Below, in pieces: positions 14,499 through 21,758 of a DNA stretch of 64,000 bases. The position numbers and the translations under genes were made by a program. The notes under the pieces are model-generated. The model ran no database searches, was not told where the DNA came from, and was given only the letters and a program-made list of their open reading frames with translations. Position 1 is the first letter of the stretch. The number at the start of each line of letters is the position of its first letter. This DNA is from Salinirubellus litoreus (GTDB taxonomy: Archaea; Halobacteriota; Halobacteria; Halobacteriales; Haloarculaceae): NCBI RefSeq assembly GCF_037335815.1, contig NZ_CP147841.1, forward strand, positions 806,001 through 870,000. The letters are read 5' to 3'.

Positions 14499-15308
14499 AT
14501 GCCACACCAGTGTACGAACTGCGGCCACACCTTCGCCGACGGCTCGAAGGAGATGCTCTCGGGCTGTCCGGGCTGTGGCGGCAACACGTTCCAGTTCCAC
14601 CCGAAGGGGGCGGAGATCCCCGAGGAACCGCCGGCCGACGCGGAGTCGAAACCGCCCGAACCCGAAGGGGGGAACGCCGCGAACACCGTCGGTCGGGCGG
14701 CCACGAAGGTCCGGGACTTCGTGGGAGCAGGCTCGGAGTCCGGGACCGGAACCGCCGACTCGGGTTCGGAGCGACCGACGGAGGCGGACCCGGAGCCGGA
14801 ACCCGATGCGGCCCCGGACCCGTCGGCCCCGTGGCCGGACGACCTCGACGAGGAGAGGGAGGACGCGGAGATAATCGACGCGGACGCGAGGCGCGAGGCG
14901 GACGACGCGGGGGATGCCGAGGACCTCGCACAGGCGAGCGCCCGCGCGGACGTGGCGGGCCCGGACGAGCTGGTGGCGGACGCGGTTGACCCCTCCGCTT
15001 CCGGTGGAACCGAACCCGATCCCCCGGGTGACTCGCAGGGAGGAGCCACCGCGACCGGAACCGACGCGCCGGCACCCAGCGACGGCCGCGTCGTGAGCGA
15101 GCCCAGCGGGGAGGAGCCCGGCATCGAGGAGCTCCGCGAGCAGCTCAACGACCAGTTCGAATCGATCAAGATCGTCGAGCCCGGCCAGTACGAGCTCAAC
15201 CTGATGGAGCTGTTCGACCGCGAGGAGTACATCATCGCGCTCCAGGAGAACGGCCGCTACGTCATCCAGGTCCCCGAGAACTGGATGGGCGACCGGCCGG
15301 GCGACTGA
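14499..15308 (+). CDS. oapC: Origin-associated zinc-ribbon protein OapC
   Basis: 269 residues: an N-terminal zinc ribbon (MPHQCTNCGHTF...LSGCPGCGG, four Cys in CxxC pairs), a roughly 170-residue acidic, Pro/Asp/Ser-rich disordered middle, and a conserved C-terminal domain of about 55 residues (QLNDQFESIKIVEPGQYELN to the YVIQVPENW end). This is the third gene of the cluster, 13 bp after oapB. The ribbon suggests nucleic-acid or protein binding. The linker DNA contains an ORB-like sequence at 14989-15011. Convergent with the following PPOX gene. Confidence 0.88.
   Translation: MPHQCTNCGHTFADGSKEMLSGCPGCGGNTFQFHPKGAEIPEEPPADAESKPPEPEGGNAANTVGRAATKVRDFVGAGSESGTGTADSGSERPTEADPEPEPDAAPDPSAPWPDDLDEEREDAEIIDADARREADDAGDAEDLAQASARADVAGPDELVADAVDPSASGGTEPDPPGDSQGGATATGTDAPAPSDGRVVSEPSGEEPGIEELREQLNDQFESIKIVEPGQYELNLMELFDREEYIIALQENGRYVIQVPENWMGDRPGD
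14989..15011 (-). repeat. ORB-like sequence inside oapC
   Basis: On the minus strand GGTTCCACCGGAAGCGGAGG followed by GGT: three or four mismatches to the origin ORB, including one in the GAAAC core. It lies in linker codons (VDPSASGGTEP). It may be chance. Confidence 0.4.
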
Positions 15309-15357
15309 GTCCGGTTCGGGCCTGGTCCCGTCTCCTCGAACCCCGCTTCCATCGAAC

Positions 15358-15738
15358 TCAGTACACCTGAGCCGAGGCGCTCCCGACCTCGACCTCCACG
15401 AGTGGCTGGAAGGGGTACTCGCCGTCGCTGTCGTACTTCTCGAAGATCCGCTCGGCCACCGGCGCGACCCGTTCCCGATCCTCGACGACGCTCGCGGTCC
15501 CGAGCAGGGTGACCGACCAGTCGACGCTCCCCTCCGTCACTCGCTCGATTGAGACCGCCACCCGGGGGTTCCGCCGGACGTTCTCGAGCTTCCGGCCGCT
15601 CGTGACGAACGAGAGGACGCTCTCGTCGTAGAGATACCAGACGGGGGCGACGTGGGGGCGGTCGTCGACGGACGTCGCGACGTGGGCGCTCAGGCGTGCG
15701 CCCGAGATCAGATCTTCGACCTCGGCAGGGACGCTCAT
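15358..15738 (-). CDS. Pyridoxamine 5'-phosphate oxidase-like split-barrel protein
   Basis: 126 residues with the flavin/F420 split-barrel pattern: LISGARLSAHVATSVDDRPHVAPVWYLYDE, then a FVTSGRKLENVRRNPRVAVSIER segment, then VTLLGTASVVED. Probably binds FMN or F420 and reduces an unidentified small molecule. Length is normal for this family. ATG at 15738. It is one of three PPOX-like genes in the window (see 1-225 and 51509-51901). Confidence 0.85.
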   Translation of the reverse strand: MSVPAEVEDLISGARLSAHVATSVDDRPHVAPVWYLYDESVLSFVTSGRKLENVRRNPRVAVSIERVTEGSVDWSVTLLGTASVVEDRERVAPVAERIFEKYDSDGEYPFQPLVEVEVGSASAQVY

Positions 15739-15883
15739 ACTCGCTCGGCAGGAGGGACGGCACGGCGAAAAATCGGCCGGGTCCCGCGGCGGTCCCGGAG
15801 ATCACGGACTCCCGGAACCGCCTGGAACCGCCCGGAACGGCCGCCTCCGTAAGGTAGAAACACGGTCGCCTCTCCGGGCTAGC

Positions 15884-17410
15884 GTGCCCCGGCTCGACGC
15901 CCGCGAGCGGTTCGAGGCGGTTCGGAGTGCCGTCCGGCGGGTGCTCGACCGATTCCCGGCGCTGCTCGCGCGGTTCGGCGTCGTCGACCGGGAGATGGGC
16001 GAGGAGGCGTTCGACCTCGCCGTCCCGGTGATGGTGACTGGCGCGCTCCGGGTGCTCATCCGTATCTCGGACTTCCTGTTCGTCGGCGTGGCGACGGGCG
16101 CGGCCGGCATCGCGGCGCTCGAACTCGGCTTCCAGTACTTCTTCGTCGCGTTCGGCCTCGCGCTCGCGCTCACCTCCGGGACGATCAGCGTCGTCTCGCG
16201 GCTCCTCGGTGCCGACGATCCGTACCGGGCGGACCTCGCCATCAAGCAGTCGCTCTGGCTCGGCCTGCTCGTCTCGGTCCCCCTGGCGGTGTGTGGGTGG
16301 CTCTACGCCGAACCGCTCGTCGGCCTGCTCACGAACGATCCAGAGACGATCTGGAAGGGTGCGGACTACCTCCTGATCGTCCTCGCGGCGTCGCCGGCCC
16401 GCTTCTGGTCGATGATCGCCGCCCGGGCGCTCGCGGGTGCGGGCGACACCCGGACGCCGATGTACGTCCGGCTGGTCACGCTCCCGGTCAACATCGTCCT
16501 CAACGCGGTGCTCGTCTTCGGACTCGGGCCGTTCCCCTCGCTGGGGGTCGTCGGCGCGGCGCTCGGCACGGCGGTCGCCTACCTCCTCTCGGCGGGGGCG
16601 TTTCTCGGGCTCCTGCTCACGTCGCGGTTCCCCGTGCGGCTCCGCCTCGGCGGCCCGCAGTTCGACCTCCCGCTGATGGTCGAGATCGCGAGGGTGAGCC
16701 TCCCGCTCGCGGGGACTCGGCTCTCCCGGACGTTCGGGCGGTTCCCGTTCCTGTTCGTCCTTGGGGTGCTGGGGACCTCCGAGGTGGCGGCCTACGCCGT
16801 CGGCCGGCGGGTGGTCCTGTTCGCGATGATGCCGGCCTGGGGGTACTCGACGGCGGCCTCGACGCTCGTCGGTCAGGCCGTCGGTGCCGGCGAGGACGAG
16901 GCGGCGACGGGCTACGGCTGGCAGACCACCCGGATCGCGCTGGCCACACAGCTCCTCGTCGCCGCCGTTCTCGCGGTCCTCGCCCCGTACGTCGCCCGCG
17001 GGTTCGGCACCGAGGACGTCGCGCTGACCGCGGCGTTCGTCCGCGTGTTCGCACTCGGCGTCGCGGGGTTCTCCGTCGCGCGGACCATGCGCGGGGCGCT
17101 CCGCGGAGCGGGTGACACCCGCTGGCCGTTCTACGGGACGGTCGTCGGGACCTACCTGGTCAGGCTCCCGATCGCCTTCCTCGCGCTCCCGATCGGCTAC
17201 GCCGTCACCGTCGGCCCGTTCTCCCTCGGCGGCCTGACGCTCGGACGGCTCTCGGTCGCGCCGGGGATGGGATTGGGGGTCGGGGCCGCGTTCGTGGCCA
17301 TCCTCGCGGGTCTGTACGTGAAGGCCGTCGTCAACACCGCCCGGTTCGCCTCCGGACGGTGGGTGACGGCTGCACGTACGCGAGGGGAGGCGACCTCCGG
17401 TGACGATTGA
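15884..17410 (+). CDS. MATE-family multidrug/toxin efflux transporter
   Basis: 508 residues with twelve predicted membrane segments in two six-helix halves, as in MATE (MOP superfamily) Na+/H+-coupled exporters. Recognisable parts: AVPVMVTGALRVLIRISDFLF at the first helix, LGFQYFFVAFGLALALTSGT, RFWSMIAARALAGAGDTRTP near the end of the first half, and the mirrored ARTMRGALRGAGDTRWPFYG in the second. A soluble N-terminus of about 40 residues follows the GTG start at 15884; no ATG exists nearer the first helix except Met at about residue 38. Single gene, substrate unknown. Confidence 0.88.
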   Translation: MPRLDARERFEAVRSAVRRVLDRFPALLARFGVVDREMGEEAFDLAVPVMVTGALRVLIRISDFLFVGVATGAAGIAALELGFQYFFVAFGLALALTSGTISVVSRLLGADDPYRADLAIKQSLWLGLLVSVPLAVCGWLYAEPLVGLLTNDPETIWKGADYLLIVLAASPARFWSMIAARALAGAGDTRTPMYVRLVTLPVNIVLNAVLVFGLGPFPSLGVVGAALGTAVAYLLSAGAFLGLLLTSRFPVRLRLGGPQFDLPLMVEIARVSLPLAGTRLSRTFGRFPFLFVLGVLGTSEVAAYAVGRRVVLFAMMPAWGYSTAASTLVGQAVGAGEDEAATGYGWQTTRIALATQLLVAAVLAVLAPYVARGFGTEDVALTAAFVRVFALGVAGFSVARTMRGALRGAGDTRWPFYGTVVGTYLVRLPIAFLALPIGYAVTVGPFSLGGLTLGRLSVAPGMGLGVGAAFVAILAGLYVKAVVNTARFASGRWVTAARTRGEATSGDD

Positions 17411-17440
17411 GGTCCGCCGTCGGAGCGTAGCGCCCCGGCG

Positions 17441-17463
17441 AACCCCCTCGTTTCGAGTGGAAT
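17441..17463 (-). repeat. ORB-like sequence behind the MATE gene (first)
   Basis: Minus strand ATTCCACTCGAAACGAGGGG, then GTT. Close to the ORB consensus. It shares 15 identical bases (CGTTTCGAGTGGAAT on plus) with 17513-17527. Confidence 0.6.
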
Positions 17464-17507
17464 CCTCACACACCGCACGAACGGCGGATAGACGACTAGA
17501 CGATCGA

Positions 17508-17531
17508 ACCTACGTTTCGAGTGGAATTTTA
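17508..17531 (-). repeat. ORB-like sequence behind the MATE gene (second) with AT-rich flank
   Basis: Minus strand ATTCCACTCGAAACGTAGGT: the GAAACG half is intact, the G-rich half is lost. It is followed on the plus strand by an unusually AT-rich stretch (17522-17577, with GATTAATAAATTATTG). Confidence 0.5.
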
Positions 17532-17628
17532 AACCTGCTATCACGATTAATAAATTATTGCTACAGATAGCGAATTGAAACCGGACTGGGGGCGGAGTCA
17601 CTGGTCGGAAGCCGACGGGAACTGAAGC

Positions 17629-17636
17629 ACTTAACC
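17629..17636 (+). promoter_or_regulatory. TATA-like element of the 28-residue membrane peptide gene
   Basis: ACTTAACC-type sequence 25-32 bp upstream of ATG 17661, leaderless spacing. Confidence 0.45.
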
Positions 17637-17660
17637 ACCCCCCGGTCGGTAGCCTGGGAT

Positions 17661-17747
17661 ATGAGTGACGCGACGAAGGTCGTCCTCGGCACCGTGGTCG
17701 TCGCTGGCCTGCTCGCCCTGACGATCGTCCTGGCGATGGCGCTCTGA
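17661..17747 (+). CDS. 28-residue single-pass membrane peptide
   Basis: ATG AGT GAC ... GCG CTC TGA reads MSDATKVVLGTVVVAG followed by LLALTIVLAMAL. After five polar residues the whole peptide is one hydrophobic helix of about 22 residues, enough to span the membrane. Its stop is one base before the ATG of the next gene (17749), so the two are surely cotranscribed and probably coupled. A TATA-like element sits at leaderless spacing. Too short for family assignment by eye, but the hydrophobic pattern, promoter and coupling argue that it is real. Confidence 0.6.
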   Translation: MSDATKVVLGTVVVAGLLALTIVLAMAL

Positions 17748-17748
17748 G

Positions 17749-18567
17749 ATGTTCGACCGACGCGAGCTGTCGGGGCCGCTCGCGGCGGTGAGGGACCGCC
17801 ACGCACCGGTGGCGCTCGTCCTCGACGTGGCGGGTGACTTCGAGATCCTCCCGCCGGAGCTCGCCGAGAACCTCGGGCCGATGGTCGACCGGTTCGACCC
17901 CCTGAGCTACCCCGACGAGTGGGTTCCGAGGGACGCACCCGAGCAGCTCTATCGACTGGCGGGCGGCGAGTTCACCATCGGGATGCCGGGCGAAGGCGGG
18001 GTCGCCTGGACGCGCCAGACCGACCCACCCACGGTGTTCGTCAAGCCGCGCCTGGAGGGTTCGCCCGACGCGTTCGTCTCCTTCCTCATCGGCGAGGCGC
18101 TCGTCGAGGCCGGGACCGGACTCCCCGAACACTTCCTCGGGTTCTTCGAGTCCCGGTACGCGGCGCTCGCGGGGTCGGTACCGCTCTCGCCGGCCGACAC
18201 GTACCAGCTCGCCAACGCCGTCTACGACGCGTACGTCGGGCTCCACACGCGCGAGACGTTCGAGGGGTGGGAGTCGAACGGGGACGACGAGACCCCCGGC
18301 GACTCCACCGATCTCACCCCGCTCTACGAGGCGTGGGTCGACGCCGGCGAGCGCCTGGAGCCGCGGCTCTCGGGGCTCATGGGGGAGGTAGCGACCGGGG
18401 AGACCTCGTTCGCGGCCGCGGCCGAACTCGCCTGTAGCGCCGTCAAGCACGGGGTCGATCCCCCGACCCCGTTCGGTGCCCTCGACACGGCGGCCTACCG
18501 CCACCACGGCGCGGACTACGCGGTCGAGTGGATCGAGCGGACGCTCGCGGAGCTGGAGGACGGCTGA
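17749..18567 (+). CDS. Conserved haloarchaeal protein of unknown function
   Basis: 272 residues, soluble, acidic, with no membrane segment. Recognisable blocks are APVALVLDVAGDFEILPPELAENLG, DPLSYPDEWVPRDAPEQLYRLAG and the Trp-containing GVAWTRQTDPPTVFVKPRLEG. The middle looks like a helical fold (DAFVSFLIGEALVEAGTGLPEHFLGFF). I recognise this as a haloarchaea-restricted hypothetical often found near oapC but know no function. Directly coupled to the 28-residue membrane peptide before it; convergent with the next gene. Confidence 0.75.
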   Translation: MFDRRELSGPLAAVRDRHAPVALVLDVAGDFEILPPELAENLGPMVDRFDPLSYPDEWVPRDAPEQLYRLAGGEFTIGMPGEGGVAWTRQTDPPTVFVKPRLEGSPDAFVSFLIGEALVEAGTGLPEHFLGFFESRYAALAGSVPLSPADTYQLANAVYDAYVGLHTRETFEGWESNGDDETPGDSTDLTPLYEAWVDAGERLEPRLSGLMGEVATGETSFAAAAELACSAVKHGVDPPTPFGALDTAAYRHHGADYAVEWIERTLAELEDG

Positions 18568-18586
18568 ATCGGGCCGCCGGTGGGGG

Positions 18587-19165
18587 TCAGAAGTCCGTCG
18601 TGACGGTGCCGTCCTCGTCGAGGACGATCACCCCGTCGAACAGCTCGTGGTACCCCTCGAGGACCTCGGGTTCGTGGACCTCCTCGGCGATGTGGAACAG
18701 GCCGACCGCGTCGTGTTCGGAGAGCAGGTCGAGTATCTCCTCGACGGCGACCCTCGCCCGCTCCTCGTCTGCGTAGTAGGCCATCTCCGTGATGGAGTCG
18801 AGGCTCACCCGGAGCTTGCCCTCGTGGGTCTCCAGGAACTCCCGGACCTGCGCGACGATCCCGTCGAGGTCGTCCGGGGCGGCGACGTAGTGGACCCGGT
18901 CGGAGCTGCGTCGCGAGTAGCCGCGCTCGACCGAGAGGGTGTCCAGGATGACCGTGTTCTCGGTGTCGACGCCGTAGTACTCGAGCTTCTGCTGGACCTC
19001 CCGCGCCGTCGTCCGCGTCGAGACGACGAGCCGGTGGTCCGTGTCGACGTTGAGGAACTCCGTGTCGATCCGGTCGGTCTCCCCCGTACTCGGGTGGATC
19101 AGCAGGACGCCGGTTCCGCCCGATATCGTCCCGGGTGTCCCCTCTATCGCGAGGTCGTAGTCCAT
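18587..19165 (-). CDS. KaiC/RecA-like fold protein without Walker A (DUF7090-type)
   Basis: 192 residues: alternating strand-helix pattern typical of RecA/KaiC-like cores (HRLVVSTRTTAREVQQKLEYYGVDTENTVILDTLSVERGYSRRSS, then VSLDSITEMAYYADEERARVAVEEILDLL). The N-terminus has GGTGVLLIHPSTG but no GxxxxGK[ST], so it is unlikely to hydrolyse ATP. The D-S-I-T-E region corresponds to a Walker-B-like strand. Related in plan to the protein at 61551-62201. Possibly a regulator of taxis or transcription as suggested for haloarchaeal relatives; unproven. Confidence 0.65.
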   Translation of the reverse strand: MDYDLAIEGTPGTISGGTGVLLIHPSTGETDRIDTEFLNVDTDHRLVVSTRTTAREVQQKLEYYGVDTENTVILDTLSVERGYSRRSSDRVHYVAAPDDLDGIVAQVREFLETHEGKLRVSLDSITEMAYYADEERARVAVEEILDLLSEHDAVGLFHIAEEVHEPEVLEGYHELFDGVIVLDEDGTVTTDF

Positions 19166-19243
19166 ACCTCCCTACGAGAGCGGATCGCTCTTAAATCTCC
19201 AGTTCTGTCCGGGGATCCGGCGGGCGCGGTGGCTGGGTGGAAC

Positions 19244-19663
19244 TCAGAACACGGAGTCGGCGGTCGCCGCCCCGACGACGGAGAAGATGGCGCCGACGCT
19301 GATCGCCTTGGCCGTGACGTACACCCGCTCGGCCAACGTCCCGTCGACGAACGTCCCCGGCGCGTCGAACGCCAGCGCGAGGACGAGCACGGATCCGAAC
19401 GAGACGATCATCAACGAGAGGAACCGGAGGGGGACACCCCCGACCTCGACCTCGCGGTCGGGGTTGCGGTCCTCGGCCTTGTAGAGGGCCCCGTACCCGA
19501 TGGTGAACACGATGCCGACCGTCACGAGCGCCTGGAAGACGTTCATGCTGGCCGCGAGGACCCAGACCTCCTCGGTCACGACGAACGGACCGGCGAGGAG
19601 GAACCCGCCGACCACCTGCTGGGCGATATCGGCGGTCTTGAAGTGTCGGCCCGGGCCTACCAT
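19244..19663 (-). CDS. DUF2391 family integral membrane protein
   Basis: 139 residues with four hydrophobic helices (about 17-38, 42-62, 80-100, 115-137). Begins MVGPGRHFKTADIAQQVVGGFLLAGPFVVTEEVW, the DUF2391/TIGR02587 signature (ADxxQQVxGGxxLAxPFxxTEE). Members are small archaeal and cyanobacterial membrane proteins without known function. ATG at 19663. Monocistronic between the KaiC-like gene and the GIY-YIG gene, all on the minus strand. Confidence 0.82.
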   Translation of the reverse strand: MVGPGRHFKTADIAQQVVGGFLLAGPFVVTEEVWVLAASMNVFQALVTVGIVFTIGYGALYKAEDRNPDREVEVGGVPLRFLSLMIVSFGSVLVLALAFDAPGTFVDGTLAERVYVTAKAISVGAIFSVVGAATADSVF

Positions 19664-19736
19664 ACCTCCGGTGGAGCGTCGGGGCGTATAACCTCCACGA
19701 CACGGCCCGAAGCAGGACCCGAGTGGTCACGTCGGG

Positions 19737-20051
19737 CTACGGGTTCTTGGTACCGGACTCCCTAGAGGATCGAGCACACCCTTCCTGTCCCGCATCGATC
19801 AGTCGTACCTTCGCCCGTCGGGAGAGCTGTTTCACCTCGTACTCGCGGGACATCGCGGCCGACTTCGACTCGAACGACTCGACGTGTCGGAGATCGACGG
19901 GCGTCCGACCCCGGGTGTACTTCGCCCCCTCGCCGGCGTCGTGTTCGTCGACGCGGCGCTCCGGGTCGGTCGTGTACCCCGTGTAGAACGTCCCGTCGGC
20001 GCACTCGAGGACGTAGACGTAGTGGTTCCCCGACCCCGCTTCCCCCGTCAC
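19737..20051 (-). CDS. GIY-YIG nuclease-family protein
   Basis: 104 residues. HYVYVLECADGTFYTGYTTDPERRVDEHDAGEGAKYTRGRTPVDL is the GIY-YIG fold of the YhbQ/UPF0213 group (YVY..YTGYT, with Arg in the next helix). The conserved Glu (FESKSAAMSREYEVKQL) is in the expected place. Stand-alone small GIY-YIG proteins have been linked to DNA repair, with little biochemical data. The C-terminal 15 residues are polar and unconserved. Initiates at ATG 20051. Confidence 0.85.
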   Translation of the reverse strand: MTGEAGSGNHYVYVLECADGTFYTGYTTDPERRVDEHDAGEGAKYTRGRTPVDLRHVESFESKSAAMSREYEVKQLSRRAKVRLIDAGQEGCARSSRESGTKNP

Positions 20052-20090
20052 GCGAGCGACACCCGGTGATTCGATCCCGGTTCCACGGCG

Positions 20091-20246
20091 TCAGGGCCGT
20101 GTTTCGTAGGCGCGTTCCCTCGATACCTCGGCGATCCCGGCGTTCGCGGAGCAGTTCGGGCAGGCGTATATCCGCCCGTGTGCGTCCGCGAACACCCGGG
20201 CGAACCGGTCCGAGACGTGCGCATCGCAGTGGTCACATCTGGGCAT
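20091..20246 (-). CDS. Small zinc-finger protein (CxxC...CxxC), paralogue of 23140-23298
   Basis: 51 residues from ATG 20246: MPRCDHCDAHVSDRFARVFA, then a YACPNCSANAG pair, giving two CxxC knuckles 22 residues apart. This is a haloarchaeal zinc-finger microprotein (DUF7563-like). The same plan with different C-terminal residues is found at 23140-23298. The frame is open upstream to 20327, but homologues start at MPxCxxC. A likely TATA (minus GAGTATATGAG) lies at 20303-20313. Confidence 0.72.
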   Translation of the reverse strand: MPRCDHCDAHVSDRFARVFADAHGRIYACPNCSANAGIAEVSRERAYETRP

Positions 20247-20603
20247 TCTGGCTACCGACTCGGGCCGTCCCCCGTCGGTTGTCCTCTTTAGGGCTCCGTC
20301 CCTCATATACTCTCGGCATGCGGTCACCTACCGCGGGTCGCCCGACAGCGCCGCCCCGTCCCACTCGTGCTGGCCGGGACGATCAACCCCGGGTGGGTTC
20401 CGGTCTGTCGTCCGGTCGGGCCGTCTCCCGTCGTCTCCAGTCTCGGACGTGCCCGCCCTCGGGCGCGCGCGGGCCGGCACGCGACCCCTTTCGACTCGGT
20501 GGGTTACCGGCTGTAACAAACACCCTGACATGTCCGGGTCGACGGGTGGTCCTCGTCGGGGCTAAACGGGCGATAGACGGGTCGAGACCGGAATGAATTG
20601 GGA
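20247..20603. other. Intergenic stretch between the zinc-finger and DUF1931 genes
   Basis: About 390 bp to the next ATG, with no open frame that looks coding. It contains the minus-strand promoter of the zinc-finger gene (near 20303) and the DUF1931 promoter at its right end. GC-rich with possible stems (GGGTGGGTTCC, GCGCGCGC). I could not match it to SRP RNA, RNase P RNA or another known ncRNA. Confidence 0.4.
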
Positions 20604-20614
20604 ACTATTATAAA
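20604..20614 (+). promoter_or_regulatory. TATA box of the DUF1931 gene
   Basis: ACTATTATAAA, centred about 30 bp before ATG 20639, one of the clearest promoters in the window; predicts a leaderless transcript. Confidence 0.65.
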
Positions 20615-20638
20615 GGGCGATCGACAACCCTCACCCGT

Positions 20639-20806
20639 ATGGCAGACCTGATTGTCAAAGCCGCCGTGAAGGAAGCGCTCAACGACATGAACGTGGCCTC
20701 CGACTTCTACGACGCCCTCGACGACGAGGTCGCCGAGCTGCTCGAGGACGCGTCCCGCCGCGCCTCCGAGAACGACCGGAAGACGGTCCAGCCGCGCGAC
20801 CTCTAA
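20639..20806 (+). CDS. DUF1931 family small histone-fold protein
   Basis: 55 residues: MADLIVKAAVKEALNDMNVA, then SDFYDALDDEVAELLEDASR, ending KTVQPRDL. This is the DUF1931 family, small archaeal and bacterial proteins with a histone fold (the ending TVQPRDL resembles the histone KTVxxxD motif). Probably DNA-binding or a structural dimer. Strong TATA box at leaderless spacing suggests high expression. No operon partner; convergent with rpiA. Confidence 0.85.
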   Translation: MADLIVKAAVKEALNDMNVASDFYDALDDEVAELLEDASRRASENDRKTVQPRDL

Positions 20807-20873
20807 ACCGGTCCGAATATCCCCGTTTTTCTTGGCCACCGCCGACCAGCCACGGCTCCGTCCGTCCGCGAGT

Positions 20874-21554
20874 TCAGCGCGTCCGGACCTCGACGCTCTC
20901 GGCTCCGACGTGGACCTCGTCGGCCAGTTCGACGAAGAGACCGTGCTCGACCACTCCCGGGACCGCCGAGAGGGTCGCCGCCAGCTCCGACGGGTCCTCG
21001 ATGGCCCCGAACGCGCAGTCGAGCACGAGGTTACCGTTGTCGGTGACGACGGGACCGTCCTTGCGCTCGGCCGCCCGGAGCGTCGGCTCGCCGCCGAGGT
21101 CGGCCACCGAGTCGCGGACCGTCGGTGTCGCGTCCGGGAGCACCTCCACCGGCACGGGGTGATCGAGGATCCCCGACTCCTTCGAGGGGTCGACGACGAG
21201 CAGCAGCCGGTCGGCGGCGGCGTCGACCACCTTCTCGCGGGCGTGGGCCGCGCCGCCGCCCTTCACGCAGTCGAAGCCGGCCACCTGGTCGGCCCCGTCG
21301 ATGGCGACGTCGGGTGTCGCCTCCTCCAGCGTCGTCAGGGGGACGCCACACTCCCGGGCCAGCTGGCGGGACTGGTAGGACGTGGGTATCCCCTCGACGT
21401 CCGCCCCGGCGTCGACCGCCCGGCCCAGCGCCCGGATCGCGTGAGCGGCGGTGCTCCCCGTTCCGAGCCCGACCACCTGTCCGTCCTCGATCCGGTCGGC
21501 CGCGGACTCCCCGGCCCGCCGCTTCGCCCCGTCGTCACCACCGCTGGTCTTCAT
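20874..21554 (-). CDS. rpiA: Ribose-5-phosphate isomerase A
   Basis: 226 residues. VVGLGTGSTAAHAIRALG is the substrate-binding loop, followed by IPTSYQSRQLARECGVPL, VAIDGADQVAGFDCVKGGGAAHAREK (catalytic Asp/Lys region) and the GNLVLDC segment. Interconverts ribose-5-P and ribulose-5-P for nucleotide synthesis. Family length is about 225. ATG at 21554. Monocistronic; divergent from the phosphohexomutase gene. Confidence 0.93.
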   Translation of the reverse strand: MKTSGGDDGAKRRAGESAADRIEDGQVVGLGTGSTAAHAIRALGRAVDAGADVEGIPTSYQSRQLARECGVPLTTLEEATPDVAIDGADQVAGFDCVKGGGAAHAREKVVDAAADRLLLVVDPSKESGILDHPVPVEVLPDATPTVRDSVADLGGEPTLRAAERKDGPVVTDNGNLVLDCAFGAIEDPSELAATLSAVPGVVEHGLFVELADEVHVGAESVEVRTR

Positions 21555-21758
21555 GCTCGCGAATCCGACCGGGCGAACAAAAAGCCGACGAGCCCGCTGC
21601 GGTACCAGGACGCACCCACCGGCCGACGAGAGCTGTCGGCCCGAGCAGAGTCGTGGCGGTCCGAGTACGGCCCGTGGTTCTCGCGAGAATCCGGGTACTC
21701 ACGATCCGCCGAACATGGCCTCCAGCAGGTCTTTGGCCCCACCTCCCGTCCCCCCCGT

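Noticed and set aside
15257..17473. 738-codon minus-strand open frame
   Set aside because: Antisense to oapC's end and the MATE gene; composition is Arg/Asp/Glu repeats without domain similarity.
20247..20603. SRP or RNase P RNA in the gene-free region
   Set aside because: I could not find the conserved core elements of either; composition alone is not enough.
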